Below, one piece after another: positions 1 to 13,117 of a DNA stretch of 64,000 bases. A model generated the notes under the pieces. It had not been told where the DNA came from, ran no database searches, and worked only from the letters and a program-made list of their open reading frames with translations. Within the stretch, counting starts at the first letter, position 1. Each line of letters opens with the position of its first letter. Source of the DNA: Eucalyptus grandis (lineage: Eukaryota > Streptophyta > Magnoliopsida > Myrtales > Myrtaceae); NCBI RefSeq assembly GCF_016545825.1, contig NC_052616.1:1240001-1304000 (forward strand), given 5' to 3'. Both the position numbers and the translations under genes were made by a program.

Positions 1-1080
1 TCTGATCTATGTTTATTTGCTATAGTAATATGGAGATGTTGTTTTCTTGCTCATGAAGGTTATAATTCTTTTGAAGATTCTAACTTGTGTATGTCCGTAT
101 ATGCATCAGCAATGAATGAATGTTCTGTTGTAATATAGACATAATTTGAGATGATTAGGTACTATCGAAAAGCCAATTAATATACATCGTGGATGACGTT
201 GTAAAATATTTCGTTGTCCATGGAAACCAAGAAGATTGGAATAAAGGTTCTCTTGGTTCACAGGTAGAAAGAGCCTTGCTTTTGTTCATTTGAATGTATA
301 TTCGATGGAACTTTCATAACAGAGCATTAGCAATCTGTGTAGTGTCAAGATATTCATGTCGGTTATTTATGTCATTTTCTGTTGGTAGACCAATGTTACG
401 CTGTGATTGATTACAAATTGTTTCTTCTTTAAAATGAATGAAAACATGTCAATTTTGAGTGTTGTCATATCAAGTTTATGCTTTTCTTGGAAAATTTGTA
501 TTTGTGTTCGAGTCACCAAGGAGATGCCACTTCCCATGCTCTTCCAGAAATTAGCTTGCAATTTAAGTGAGTTACCAAGAGCTTTTGAAACTATTTTTTC
601 TTTAAACTAATATGGTATCCTACATGAAAGATAATTTTATAGAGATCATCTTAAGTTAAATGTAAAATTATTCGCTTAAGGAGCCTATAATTTAAAAAGT
701 GATTTAGTTTTATGAGTATAAATGTAAACACGAAATCTAAAAATCAACGATTTTAACAAACCTTCTTGAATTGATCATAAAAATCCAATTTATAGGATCC
801 GAATGAGTAGGCGTTAGGGAAGTCCCATCTCTATACTCGTCCCACCCCTGCAAAGTGCGAGGCAAGGTTGGTTATTAGAACGATGAGAAAAAGCATTATA
901 TTTTTGCCTGCTCATTTAATAAGAAATGATGAAAAACATGGCAAAAGAGCAGAGATAAATTTGTACTAAATTAACGACAATAGTGATAGATTGAAACTGA
1001 CTCATAAACTTGTATTTAGAAGTAGGACCTTTGTGTTTAATTTTTTAAAAATATAACTATTATTTAATGCTGATCAGTTT
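1..1080. other. AT-rich intergenic DNA
   Basis: No coding region, RNA gene or recognisable transposon was seen. The short open frames here have no family resemblance and no splice context. Confidence 0.5.
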
Positions 1081-1102
1081 GAATGTTTAAAAACCTACAC
1101 AT

Positions 1103-2054
1103 ATGAACTCTTACCATTGGGAGGCCTTGAGGCGGAAGAAGCCCCATGTCTTCTGGCACGCTCTCGTTTGGAACAGTGCCATCACGCCTAGGTATCAATT
1201 CAACCTTTGCATTATTGCAAAGGGTAGGCTTCCTACCCAAGCTCTTCTGCTGTCTAATGGTACGATTGATAGTGGATCATGTCCTCTTTGCAATGAAGTT
1301 CCTGATTCTATGGACCATCTCTTTTTTGCATGTCGTGTCACGGCCGGTATTGCTTTCTTTTGGGCCGCCAGATGCAATCTTCCTTGGCGCAATAGGTCTT
1401 GGGCTGAAAATCTTCGTTGGGCCACTACCTTGCTGTCGAGCAAGGATTTTTATTAGAGCATTGCCCGTTTTTCTTTTGGGGCACTTTGTCATATCATTTG
1501 GAAGAACAGAACAACATTCTCTTTAGAGATGAGCCCCTTTCCGTCCTGGCCATGAAGAATCATCTTTTCAAAGTTGTCAAAGACAAAGCTCTCACCTTTA
1601 GGAATGTGGAGGATTCTACTCGGAACAAGAGGTTGCAGCGCAACTAGGGTTGTGACCCGATTATCTTCTCTTCTAGAGATCTTGATCCTCCTACTTGAGG
1701 ATTCCTTAGTGCCCAGTGCCTCTTCTTGGTTTTGCCTCACTCAAGGTTGTTGCGGCCTCCGCGGGGGGCGTCTTTCCCTCATGCCTTCTCATTGTGTGCG
1801 TGTTGTATCTCGGCTGCCGGTTGTTTATCCGTGCCCGTGCTTCTAGTCTTTTAGGCATTTAGCTTTTGCCGCTTGTCTCTAGGCGACGGTTGTCCTTGCC
1901 GTCTTTGCTCTTTATTGCTTTCTCTTTTACATCTTGGCATCCTTCCACTCATAATGATCTATCTCATCTTGAGTGTAAGTTTTTGGTGCCTTGATCTTTT
2001 GTAAAGTTTGGTCTTGCCTCAATATACTAATTATTCCTACCAGAAAAAAAAAAA
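1103..2054 (+). mobile_element. 3' fragment of a LINE (non-LTR retrotransposon) with zf-RVT domain
   Basis: The frame at 1103-1456 encodes the zinc-binding domain that follows plant LINE reverse transcriptases (zf-RVT). A CPLCN motif is followed about 10 residues later by the paired DHLFFAC motif, giving the C-x2-C ... H-x4-C pattern, and LPTQALL lies upstream. After about 1456 the frame shifts. The typical tail (NNILFRDE, then LFKVVKDKA) continues in another frame to about 1647, so the copy is dead. About 400 bases of non-coding 3' end follow and stop at an A-run at 2043-2054, as expected of target-primed reverse transcription. The endonuclease and most of the reverse transcriptase are absent, so this is a 5'-truncated insertion. 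The domain call is from motif recognition, not a search. Confidence 0.85.
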
Positions 2055-4599
2055 CTCTTAACTTTATTTAAAATCATTGGAAAGGTTCTTTTTTTCTATA
2101 GAATTTGTGATGTTGCAATACGTTTTTACTGAATCATCCTTTACAGAATTATGGGAAAATTCATATGACTCGATATGTCATAGCAATATAGGATAATCTA
2201 TTACAAAAATGAATTGGAAAATTCAAATGCGACATGTCAAGTTGGTGTTATAAAAGGTTTGATGATTTCATGAAAAAAATATTATGCCATTTGATGGGTG
2301 CAAGTAATCTCACAAGCCTGGTTGGTCGGTCGCTTTAGCCCTACTTGGAATGGGACAACATTTGCAATTTCTTATTTATCCTATGTTCCAGATATTTTTT
2401 AAGGGGTCGGAGCACACTTATATCAGACAATGTAACTTGATTTGTTTCGTTTAATGTCATTATGATTTTCCTCGAAAGAAAGGGAGAATAAAAGCTTCAC
2501 CTCTTGTGTTTAGGCATTCATCATTCATTTTCTTTTTCTTTTTTTCCTTTTTTAGATTATTATCACTTCAAATGTTAATTTTGACATGAGAATATTTTAT
2601 TCCTATTCTTCACTCCTATTGTATAACAACACTGGCATTTTTATCCAGTGCAATGCCATGATACTTGAAATAACATCTTTAAGAAGTCGTGAATATTTAC
2701 ATATTTTAAGCATGGAAGTTTGTAAAGTATTGTCCAATTGTAATGGCATTGTGGTACTCTACGTCATCCCATGAGCAGCAATCTCCATGTGACCTCGATA
2801 AACCTTCGCATAAACACATTGAAAATATGTTTTGTAGGTTCTGAAACTTGGTCGAATTCCATCAAGGCAAAGCTCTCATCCGGATGGCATGGTGGCTTGG
2901 CAAGTGAAGTGTGAATCGAAATAAGAAGGACGGATGAGTAAGAAGTGCATAGAGTAAAGACACCATGATCTCTGTTTTTGTTACTGAAGCCGGTTAAGAT
3001 AGGAAAAGGTTGGGCCTGACTATGATTTATGTTTAGAGACAGTTTGGAAAAAGTTGTTTTTTGTTACGTTGGCATTAAAGATTCTACTACTAATGTAATT
3101 GTAGGATTTTGTTGAATATTGTACTTAGCATAAAAGAGAGAGACGTTCTTTCGGCAATGTAAAATGGGAGGGGCTAAAAGTTTGGTTTTTGTGGGGAATA
3201 GCGTAATGTAGGTAGTGAAGGCAAAGTTAAAGCAAGAAGCAATTCAAAATGCAGCTGTTTATCTATTAATCATATTGAATTTGTAATACAATATGTGTAT
3301 TGAGTATATCTCTTATTGTCTTAGCTAAAATTGTTATGTAACTAGACAAGAGGAAAAGAACAACTTAGTTTAGAGTTCTTTCATTGCAGAATGTGTGGGG
3401 AGTAAAGTTGCAATTTGATTTCTAATTATAGAGTGGGCTACCGGTAGAGTTAGTATTTTACATAGTAAATAGTTGACATTTCTAGTTATGGTGGATATCT
3501 ATTATTTTTTAAGTTTTGGCAAGGTGGATATACAACTAATATTCTCTAAAACTCAATTCATTTTGTGATTGTTGTTTTTATGGTATCTCTAGCTTTTTGA
3601 GGCTGCATTGTTCATGTCACATGTATATGGTAATTTTTCTTTCCATACAATCAACACGACATTCTTTCAACATACTTATGCCAATTAAAATTAGATTTGT
3701 TGATAAATTACCTCAAAATAAGAGAAATTATTTCACCTTCGAAATTAAGTGAGTGCTTGCTTTAGAGATTTGTCTAGTCAAAGAAAAATTTATGTTCTAT
3801 TTTTGCTGTGATTTTTGTACTCTGTCTAATGTCTCTCAACAATGGTAGATGAAAGGTTTGAAGGATAACAATTGTTTACCCTCTTCTAGTATGGAGCTTG
3901 AAAAGATCTACAAACTCAACTTTTGTCATAAAATCTGTGTTCACCTCTTCCATTTTACTCCACTTTTCCTCGTTGGCCCATTATAGAGCAATTAGTATCT
4001 TTTCATTAGATCATCTACAATCATTGTTCCACACATCACATCAGTCTCAACCTCATCCCAGATTGACATCACTATAGCTTTGTCTTGAATCCACTCATTA
4101 CTAATCTCATTTTTTATGAAATTCCTACTCAAAGCTAGACATTTTCTTTACTAATGAAGAATTGCATGCATAGGTGAGATATTCGCCATCAACTGGAAAA
4201 TGAGGATTTCAAGGTTTGGCATTGCTCGATTTGGTTACTTGTAGATATCAGTGGTTCTTGCCAATGTTCTGAAGAATGTTTAGCTTCATGAAGTTTATAT
4301 TCCAAACACAATCTCTCACCAACTCAACTAGAAACCTTTCAAACAGAAGCGCTACTCAATGCAAAGCTTCGACTTTGCTCTTTGTTGGGCCTCCAATCTA
4401 TCAACAACAGATATATTTTGAACATCGATTTTCCCTCTTTAAAGCAAAAGAGATCAAAATTGACACTATGTCTTTTCCTCTCCCAACCCCTTCCCCCTCC
4501 CTCCCTCCCTCAACCTTTCTTCATATCTTCCACGGAAGGGAGGGATTTAACCTTGATCTCTCCCTCCCCTCCTAGTTGCTTTTTTTTTTTCCTTTCCTT
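2055..4599. other. Intergenic DNA, nothing recognised
   Basis: AT-rich sequence without a convincing reading frame, tRNA or transposon terminus. A CCCTCC-type pyrimidine-rich stretch lies at about 4490-4575, just before the retroposon copy that follows. Confidence 0.4.
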
Positions 4600-5171
4600 G
4601 CTCTCCCAAATTTAGTTTTAGATTTGAGAGCTTTGTTCTCCGATATAAAATCTAGGAGTTTTTTTTTTCTTCGATCTAATTATAGATTTTGGAGTTTTAA
4701 TGAATAAGTACTCCGCCTCCACTTTCAATGGTGTTCGCAACCGTTTTGGTGTCAAATCTATGCTTATTTAAGTTATGGCGCTTCGCATTGGCTACAAAAC
4801 TTGCTCTCACAAGTGTCAAATCTGATCTTCTTCAACGTGTTTTGTTTTTATGCAGTGATGGTGTTGGGGATGACAAATCTAAGTGCACGCCGTCGAAAGG
4901 CAAAGTTGTAACCATAAATGGAGATCCTAGCATGTGCTTATTACTAATGACATTTTGTGATTTTATGATTAACCACCGATCCTTTCACTTGGATGCAATA
5001 ATAGATCATGAGCCTATGATTATTTGTGCCAACCATGCTCCCATGATATGCATTGATTTCTGATTTTTGGTTTGTTTTGGAATTTTTTGGGTGTGTCTTG
5101 TTATTATGACTTTGAGATCTTCTATTATGTATCATTTTGATAATGAATGGAATTTTTTTTTTAAAGAAAGC
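4600..5171 (+). mobile_element. Poly(A)-type retroposon copy, unnamed family
   Basis: This segment resembles the reverse complement of 44764-45510 and 52797-53520 over several hundred bases. Shared landmarks include a CTCTCCCAAATTTAG-like start, a TTTCAATGGTG...TTTTGGTGTC block, a GATGGTG...AAATCTAAGTGCACGC block and a terminal ATGTATCATTTT stretch just before a homopolymer run. Three copies in two orientations, all ending at the same side in such a run, suggest a poly(A)-tailed retroposon or LINE 3' end. No protein could be recognised in it. The left boundary is approximate and no target-site duplication was defined. Confidence 0.55.
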
Positions 5172-5690
5172 ACAAGGGATCCATGGTTCGAATCATAAAG
5201 TGAGGAAAAAGTAACTCGTATGAATATCACTAGCCCTTGTCCTGTTACTTCTTTTGAAAAACACAAATCCATCTAGAAAAAATGTGGACTTAACAACAGA
5301 GTCCTCGATCTTGATAAACTCGTCCATAATCAAAGCCGACAGGTATGAACCCTAATGTCAAATCTTGATGCGCCCTTTTAGTAAATGTCGTTAATGATCA
5401 ACCTATTGACTTCTTTCCTGAGAGAATTAGGGGTGGGTCTCTCTCAAGTTTGATTTTCTTTATTCTATGCAAAGATGTGAAAAGAATATAATATGACCAT
5501 TAAGCCTAGTGGCAGAATTCGAGCTCCGATTTCCACTCTATCTACCCAATTTTTCTTTCAACATATGCCCAAATATATTTTATTGTTGCCTATATATAAC
5601 TCTATAAACTTTTTCCAACATATGTCCAAATTCCATCTATTTATCACCATGCTAGATTTGTTCAACAATAGTCTAAACGGCACGCTTCTT
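5172..5690. other. Intergenic DNA, nothing recognised
   Basis: No supported feature. A TGGTTCGAATCAT stretch near 5185 resembles a tRNA-type B box but has no matching A box or tail. Confidence 0.35.
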
Positions 5691-5694
5691 CATG

Positions 5695-6415
5695 TTTGAT
5701 TTGAATCTTGGGAAAAATAAGCTTGAGGGCATGATTTTTTTTTCATAGTTATACAGATGGTTCGGAATTGAGAATGGTAGACCATAGGATGAATTGATTG
5801 CGAAGGGTCTGTTCCTAGATCTTTGGTCAATTGTAGAATGCTAGGGATAGTGAATCTTGGTAACAATCAAAATGGTGATCGCTTACCCTTTTGGCTATTA
5901 GATTTGACTAAGCTACAATTACTAGCTTGCATTCCAGTAAGCTCCATGGTCTGATAGGAACTAACTGTCAGGCCAATTTAACTTCACGAATTTGCAAGTC
6001 GCAGACCTTTCCAACAATGGTTTCAATGGCGAGCTACCATCCAAGTTGTTACATATTTATTTATTGTTGATCAATTTGAGTTCATGGATATTCTACAAAA
6101 ACTTTCTTCCGTGGGTTGGGAGAGGGTGACACGTGGAATGAAACTTATGAACAATGGGACGGAAAGGGAATACTCGAAAATTCAATATGCCCTCGCGGAA
6201 ATTGATCTATCCAACAAGAAGTTCGAGAAATGGATATCCGCTCAAATTTGGGATTTGAAGCCACTTCCTTCACATGCTTAGCCTCTCAAACAAAAACTTT
6301 CACCGGTCCGCAAAGCTGATGACTGCGCTGGAATCTCTACACCTTTCTTAAAACATGCTCTCCGGAGAGATCCCTCAAGAACTAACCTAGCTTCTGTTTC
6401 TTTCTTTTTGGGTAA
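5695..6415 (+). pseudogene. Decayed LRR receptor-like protein (RLP) fragment
   Basis: Frame fragments separated by stops and shifts spell the C-terminal leucine-rich-repeat region of a plant receptor-like protein. NLGKNKLEG lies at about 5700. SLVNCRMLGIVNLGNNQ then LPFWLLDLTKLQ spans about 5818-5920. LQVADLSNNGFNGELPSKL lies at about 5990-6050. VTRGMKLMNN, EIDLSNKKFE and SGEIPQELT follow up to 6400. Functional RLPs perceive extracellular ligands at the plasma membrane through such repeats plus a transmembrane anchor. Here the N-terminal repeats, membrane segment and tail are missing and at least three frames are needed, so it is a relic. Confidence 0.75.
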
Positions 6416-6419
6416 GTAA

Positions 6420-7390
6420 CTTAGCTTGCATTCCACAAAACAAAGCAAAGTGGAAGAGCACATCCATTGCAAGCCACAGTACCAAATCAGAGAAAGAATG
6501 GCAGCAAAGCCTAGAAGAAAACATACCACTAAGGCTTAACAAAGGGAAAAAAAACAAGACATCAGAGAACAAACAGAAAGCAATAATAAACTACAAAGTT
6601 CAAGAATCATTTGTTATAATAAGTCTCGAATTTGAGCCCATAATTATAGGAAATTCCAAAAGTTAGATGTCGTGGACGTCCAGTTTTGCGCTTCGGAAAT
6701 CAAGATTTCTTGTTCGGTGATATCAAATTGGAGTAGCACAAGAAAGAGAAATACTACTTGCCTATTTTGACTTGGCGTAGAATTTTTTGACCAACTAGCA
6801 CAAGACTTCCTCAGCCAGTGGATATATATTTATATATCTATATATACATATGTATTATAAAATTAATACCACGAAAAATTTCAAATTGATACACTTCTAA
6901 TAAATTTATCATAAACTAATTTTTGTTATCATAAAAAACCCTAAAACTAATACATTTATAACAAATTTATTCTCCATTAGTTCCCATTAAATTCAATTAA
7001 TACCACGAAGATCACATTACATATTAGGTTAAAGATAGGGATGACATTGAAAAAATGAAAAATTTAAGGATCACATCATATATTAAACTAAAGTTTATGG
7101 ATCATTTGTCTCAATTTCGCTGGACTCGAATATATCCGGCATCTTGCCAAAGCTTAGCTTTTAATATTTTTAAGGGGTGGGAACGTAATGAGAATATTCC
7201 CTAGAGATTCGCGTTGGAGAAGCAAAGCTAACAAGGAGGATTTATCAGAACGAAGAATCTACCTGGAACATCATGTCGACATAGCATATACATTTAAATA
7301 CTCACGTCGGAGAGTTCCTAAATTTCATTACATGCGGTGGTGCTGCATGTCGAAGACTCAGTGACTCACGTAGTCAGCTTGTCCGAGTTG
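6420..7390. other. AT-rich intergenic DNA with a dispersed repeat
   Basis: About 6840-7110 belongs to a dispersed AT-rich family also seen near 18540-18810, 20020-20390 and 63540-63960. Its phrases combine 'accctaaac' and 'aataaattta' with 'gatcacatcatatatta'-like ends. From about 7380 the sequence becomes GC-rich, probably the promoter and 5' UTR of the kinase gene that starts at 7909. Confidence 0.45.
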
Positions 7391-7908
7391 ACTCGGACGT
7401 CGCCGGAGCCGGCCCCTCGCCGAGCTCGCCTCGAACTCGTCACCTTTTCGTCCGCCATTAACGTCGAGCTCGAGAACGCCGTCGCCCGGCGACGTCTCTG
7501 AAATTTTCCATCCTCTGCAGATTTTCACGAGAAACGAGCGGAGGCGCGCTCTGGGTCGGCTTCAAAATCCCTCCTTTCGCTGCGGCGGACACCTCGAAGC
7601 GGGGAGGCTCCATTGCGACGCACTCTCCGCAAGAAGACAGGAGTGAGCTGTGAGGGGGCGGGGAGTGAAAAGAATTTACAAAGAGAGGCCTCGTTGTGTC
7701 CGCTGGAAGGGATGAAGATCCTTTTGGATTATTACGTCAGTTGCTGCACAGTTGTTGCCATTGCGATGATATTGCTGCGGTCTCGCTTCTCGTCGCAGCG
7801 TCGGTTAGTACACTCCTGGACTCGTATTGGATTCCCATTTCCGCCTGCCACTTCGCCGAGCATCATCGGCGTTTCCCCTTCGGCGGCTCCGCGAGTCGCT
7901 AGTCGGTG

Positions 7909-10900
7909 ATGGAGGATTGGGACCTCCGGTTGTCGCCTCCCGAGGTACAGGGTCTACGTTGCTAATGTGAACTTTTCTGCTGAATTCTGCTAGTTTGCTG
8001 TTCTTTGTCATTCGCTGAAGGTTTAATGTAGTAATCTGTACCCAGTATCTACAAAAATGGGACGAGTGTGTTGTGCTGTTGCATCTCACATTGGTTGACA
8101 CTTTCTGTGTCTTTTTGTTTTTCTTTTGCTGGTTAGTTGAAGGTTTTTCAGATTCGGTTTCCATTGCAAGCTGTGAATTTATATTAATCCTTTACTACCA
8201 GTGCGTGTTTTCTTTCTAGTCATGTGGCTTCGGGTTCAACTGATTATTTTTCCCCTGGAGACACACGTTATATAGCTTATCTGGCCGATGAAGTTTCAGT
8301 AATCTACGGTCTTCTGTGTTGCTTGTCCACTGACCAATTTTAGTATTCTCTTTGGGGTCATTGAGCAATTCCAATGTCGTACTTGTTCTAATAATAGAGA
8401 TCAACTAACCAGGAATTTTTATCTTATCCCTGTTGGTGGATGCTGAAACTTTTGCCTGGAAAGGTGCGGGTATGATCAATGATTTTGTGAGATTTTGTGT
8501 TGTTGTGCAGAGAATGCTGCGACACACGATCGACTCAGGACCGTACAGGTTACTCTCTTGCTCAAGTAAAAACGACAAAGCAGGGGTGTTACAGGAGCTA
8601 GAGAAGGGTGTGCAAGCAAATTTTGCTGACTATGATAAGAGGACAGCTCTCCATTTGGCATCATGCGAAGGTTGCACTGAGGTGGTTGTGCTACTTCTTG
8701 AGAGAGGAACTGATGTGAACTCCATTGACCGTTGGGGTCGAACTGTAAGTTTTTCTTTCTTTCATTTGCTACCTGAAAGAGTACATTTTCTGTTACTTAG
8801 CTGCAGAAGATTTTTATTACGACAGAAATCATAAGTTACATATGAAGCTCTTAGGTGAGTTTGAAAATGTAGCAGGCTTTTGTAATCTTCAAGAATAGCA
8901 TAGTTGGATGTCAATTATTTTGCAACTAGCTAGAATGCTTCTCACCTCTTTCAATTATTTTAGCCTGTTCACATTTTCTGAAAGATGCTCCTCAATCTCA
9001 TAGAGAACTCCCGTCCTATGAGGAGGACTGGAGTATGTCAACTGCCTTTTATCACCTAAACAAGCATGATACTTATCAACATTTTTTCTTGTGACGCTTA
9101 TCCGTAAATATTCATTTTCTCATTATAATTGGGTTTTCTAAGGAAGTGTTTGGAGCAATCAATAGTACTTTTTGGGAGAATATACTTCTCCAATTTGTTA
9201 TTTTCCTTAGCAGAGCTTTTGCTGATGTCAGTAAGCTTGCAGCCATTGTCAGATGCCCGTAGCTTTGGTCATGAGGACATTTGTAAGATATTGATGGCTC
9301 GGGGAGGAATAGATCCGGTATGCTATCTTCCTGAGTGCTGGTATATAATGTGACATTTCTACACTATCAATTATTTCCGTTCAAAAAGTCCACCTTTTTT
9401 GGTGTTGATATTAGTTTAGGCTGTTTGTATGAGTTGTTGACTTTGATTTCGAGACTTCCATCATTTACAGTTCAAGAATTCTTTCCCTGATAACTCTCCT
9501 TTGGGAGATTCTCCATATGATGCTTCTCCTACTTCCATTCATTACAAATATTTAAACTTGGTAAAGATCAGGACCTGGTATCTTCCTCGCCATAGGGTGA
9601 AGCCTTTACTAAGGCATTCCATTCAGGAGGGGATAAACTCAAGGAAAGAACTTTGTGTATCTTCTGCACGAAAGTAAGCTTCATAAAGGGAATAATTAGA
9701 GATGTTCTAAGATTGCCACTTCAAAACTTAAACCTGCTGGAATAATTAGAGATGTTCTAAGAGTCTGCCATGGTTTTGTAACCTAGGGCACATAAATCAA
9801 AACTTAGGAACCTGCTGGCTCGTCAATTTGTAGAATATGTGTGTACTTCAGCCAACTCATTGTTCGACAGTCTGCAGATGCTTTGCATATAGGGTTTTAC
9901 ATCCATCAGTAACCTAGGGCACATAAATTTGGCAGTCCAGCCACAATTTGGGTGGAGTGGACAGTTTACAATGTATTCCTTTCATCTTATTGCTTGAAAC
10001 AGGTTGGACTTGATGCACAAAATCCATGCTATGAGATTGACTGCAATGAGATTGTCATGGAGGGGGCTATTCTAATTGGAGAAGTAAGAAATTGATCGAT
10101 GTTTGTGGCCAACTTTTGTGAGTCCAATCCTAAAAGAGACTGTCACTGCCTTGTCACCTTGGTGAACTAGAGATTTCGTGAAAGTCTTTTAGAGTACTTC
10201 ATGTAATCTATGTAATGCCTTGCATTGACTTGACTTTGTTGGATTCCAGGGAGCGTTTGGTGAAGTGTATATGGTGAAATGGCGTGGTACAGAAATTGCA
10301 GCAAAAACAATACGTTCCTCCATTGCCTCAAATCCAAGAGTTAGGTTAGTTTACTCACGTGTTAAGTGAAATTTCATTCAAGATGTGCTTGTTTTCTTGT
10401 TCATTTCATAAAAAAATTTCTCCGGAAAAAAACATCTCCCATTACTGAAAGTTGATGACAGAATCTGAAAAAAAATCTAGGATACAATAGTAATGTTTGA
10501 TAGCCACACAGGTCTCTTCTGATTAATTAATGTGTTGTTTAACTTTGTGCTTTTGACCTTAATTGTGAACGGTGGAGTTGTATCACAGGAGTGACTTCAT
10601 GAAGGAATTGGCTCTTTGGAAGAAGCTGCGCCACCCTAATATTGTGCAGTTCCTTGGCGTTCTAAAGCAATCTGATCGTTTAATCTTTCTCACTGAGTAT
10701 CTCCGCAATGTGAGTCTTTACATTTTAATGGAGTTAACTGTAGTTTGGTTGTCTCATTTTCCCATTATTGGTGTTGCTTCAGGGAAGCTTGTTTGATATA
10801 CTGAGGAAGAGAGGAAGACTTGACCCACGGACTGCAGTTGCATATGCTTTGGATATTGCAAGGTATATATTGTCGATCCTTCTATTCTGAATGATGATGG

Positions 10901-13117
10901 TGAAGTGATCTTTCTCCAATTTAGCTGTCATTTTGGAGGAAGTTTTTCTTTCAGCCAGCAAAATTCTTCAATGTTCTCCTTTACTTATCATTTTTCAGCA
11001 TTTTGATTTGAGTAGCCTTTCAATGGCATAATTATAGTTGTTTTTCTTTTTTGCAATAGGTTTTACCTCGTGGACCTGCTTATGCTTGGGTTCAATCCAA
11101 TCAACAGTTTCACTATTTGTTTCCAGTGTCTTCCTTAGGTTCTTGAATTGTGATGGAATTTTAGCATTTTCTTTTAATTTTGGTTAGGTAGAGATAGTTC
11201 CTCCCAATGAAGATAAAGTTAAGGCCAGCTGATTTTTGGCAACATTACCAAATACTAACTTAAAAATTGAGAAGAACTGCAGCGATGTTTGAAAATTGAT
11301 ATGGGGAATCATGCTGTAATCCATGGCTTCTGCTATGAAAGCATGTATAGCTATTCATGTCTGGCTGAATCTGTTAGTGGTTTACTATTCACATTATGCG
11401 ATTCCAGTTTGGCTGAATTCTCGTGATTGATGCAGGGGTATGAATTATCTCCATCAACATAAACCGCATGCTATAATACACCGAGATTTGACGCCAAGGT
11501 ATTTTACTTCAATTAAACTCTCGTTTGCAATATAATTTGAGCAAGGAAAAGAGAAGGGGGGGGTGTCTTACAAAATATGTTGCCTCAGTGCATGGGTGAG
11601 GGTGGCAGTGGTCAAGGTCTTCCCTCTCATTTTTAAACTCATAGGAATAGTGCTTGCAACCATTCTGTGCTTAGAGAGCCATGGTTCACTGAGGTTTTTG
11701 TTATGAAGGAAGGTCATCTTTGGTCAATCTGAGGTCTCTTCTCCCATCATAACCTACCCACAGAATAGTAACATCAATTTGTTGGTAGTTGGCATTGCAT
11801 ACCTGAATACAGAAGCAACTCTACTATCTATGTATATTAAAGTTTGATTCAGCTTAGGCTTTGAGCTCAGGAGACCATTCTGTAAGAAAAGCACATGTTT
11901 GCAAGACTAGCTTTTCAATCAGCTTGATTGATGTGGGTAGATTTATTCTAGACAGAAGCTCAGCCCCTCTCGCCATAAATAAAATCTGGTGAGTTTCTGC
12001 TAGGATGATTAGCCTTTTGCTTCTAAGTTTCTAGAGGAGGCATTGTCAATGGTGCTGATAAAAGCTTGGCATCTAGTGGTGCAGTTTTTGCTTTTAAATC
12101 AGAAAAACTAATGATTTTCTCACTTTTGGAGTTCTTGCAGGAATGTGTTGCAAGATGAATCCGGCCATCTTAAGGTGACAGACTTTGGCTTGAGCAAGAT
12201 TGCACTGGCTAAAGATGCAGAGGGTTACAAAATGACTGGTCGCACTGGCTCATGTTAGATCAACTGTTCATGAACTTTTGATTAGTTACTGATTTTTTAT
12301 CCATATAGGTAAATAAACTATATGCTGTTGATCCAGATCGTTACATGGCTCCAGAAGTTTATCGTCGAGAATCATATGGGAAGAGTGTTGATGTCTTTTC
12401 ATTTGCCATGATCATCTATGAGGTACACAAGACTGTGGGTGGATCCTCTTCTCATGATCAGTTGAAGGACTATTCTCTTCTATACTTGAAAGACTTCGCA
12501 CCTTAGTTAAATTTCATTATTTGCATGGATCATCAACTGCTTGGATATTTCGAAAGCTCATTCAACTTATTGAGACACATTAATCATGACTGCATTCCTC
12601 ATAAGAGAAGCAAAATTGTCTCCAGATGTTTTACGGGGGACCATCTCATAGGGCACTAACCCCAGAACAAGTGGCTGATAGAAGAGCATACGAGGATCAT
12701 CGTCCACCACTCTCTTCATACGTACACCCTGAATCAGTTAGAGCGTAAGTTGTTCCTTCTGAACCATTTCCTTTCACAAAAAGCATGGCCAGACAAGATA
12801 TACCGCATGTGTTATGTACTGTGTAAACTGTTAAGCATCCTTTAACATTCAAAAGGAACAACTTAAGAGACTGGAAACCCATGGATGTCATTCATGCAAG
12901 TGGTTTCTATCAATGATTTTCATGATTCGAGATACTTGTTCTAAGTGACAAATTTGTGTAAATGCTCACTTTCATTAGGCTCCTTCGAGAATGCTGGCAT
13001 AAGAATCCAGATTGCAGGCCTACGTTTGAAGAGATAATCTTACAGCTAGAGCAAATCCAAGAGAGCATGCAATATGACAAGAAAAAGCGGGTTTGCTGTT
13101 CTTGTGCTATCTTATGA
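7909..13117 (+). CDS. Integrin-linked (ILK-type, Raf-like) ankyrin protein kinase, 12 exons
   Basis: CDS exons: 7909-7944, 8511-8744, 9243-9317, 10003-10083, 10250-10344, 10589-10709, 10783-10862, 11436-11498, 12141-12253, 12337-12422, 12626-12744, 12979-13117. They join in frame to 413 residues with GT-AG introns. The start codon follows an in-frame stop at 7900-7902; exon 1 codes only 12 residues. Ankyrin repeats occupy about residues 20-110 (DKRTALHLA, DVNSIDRWGRT), then a kinase domain from about 138: glycine loop GEGAFGEVY, lysine 161, HRD 256-258, DFG 276-278, SYRYMAPEVY. The catalytic loop reads HRDLTPRN with T260 where most kinases have lysine, as I recall for this subgroup. The C-terminus ends CCSCAIL, possibly lipid-modified. 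The family (MAPKKK Raf group C) acts in stress and membrane signalling; the exact orthologue was not resolved. Confidence 0.93.
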
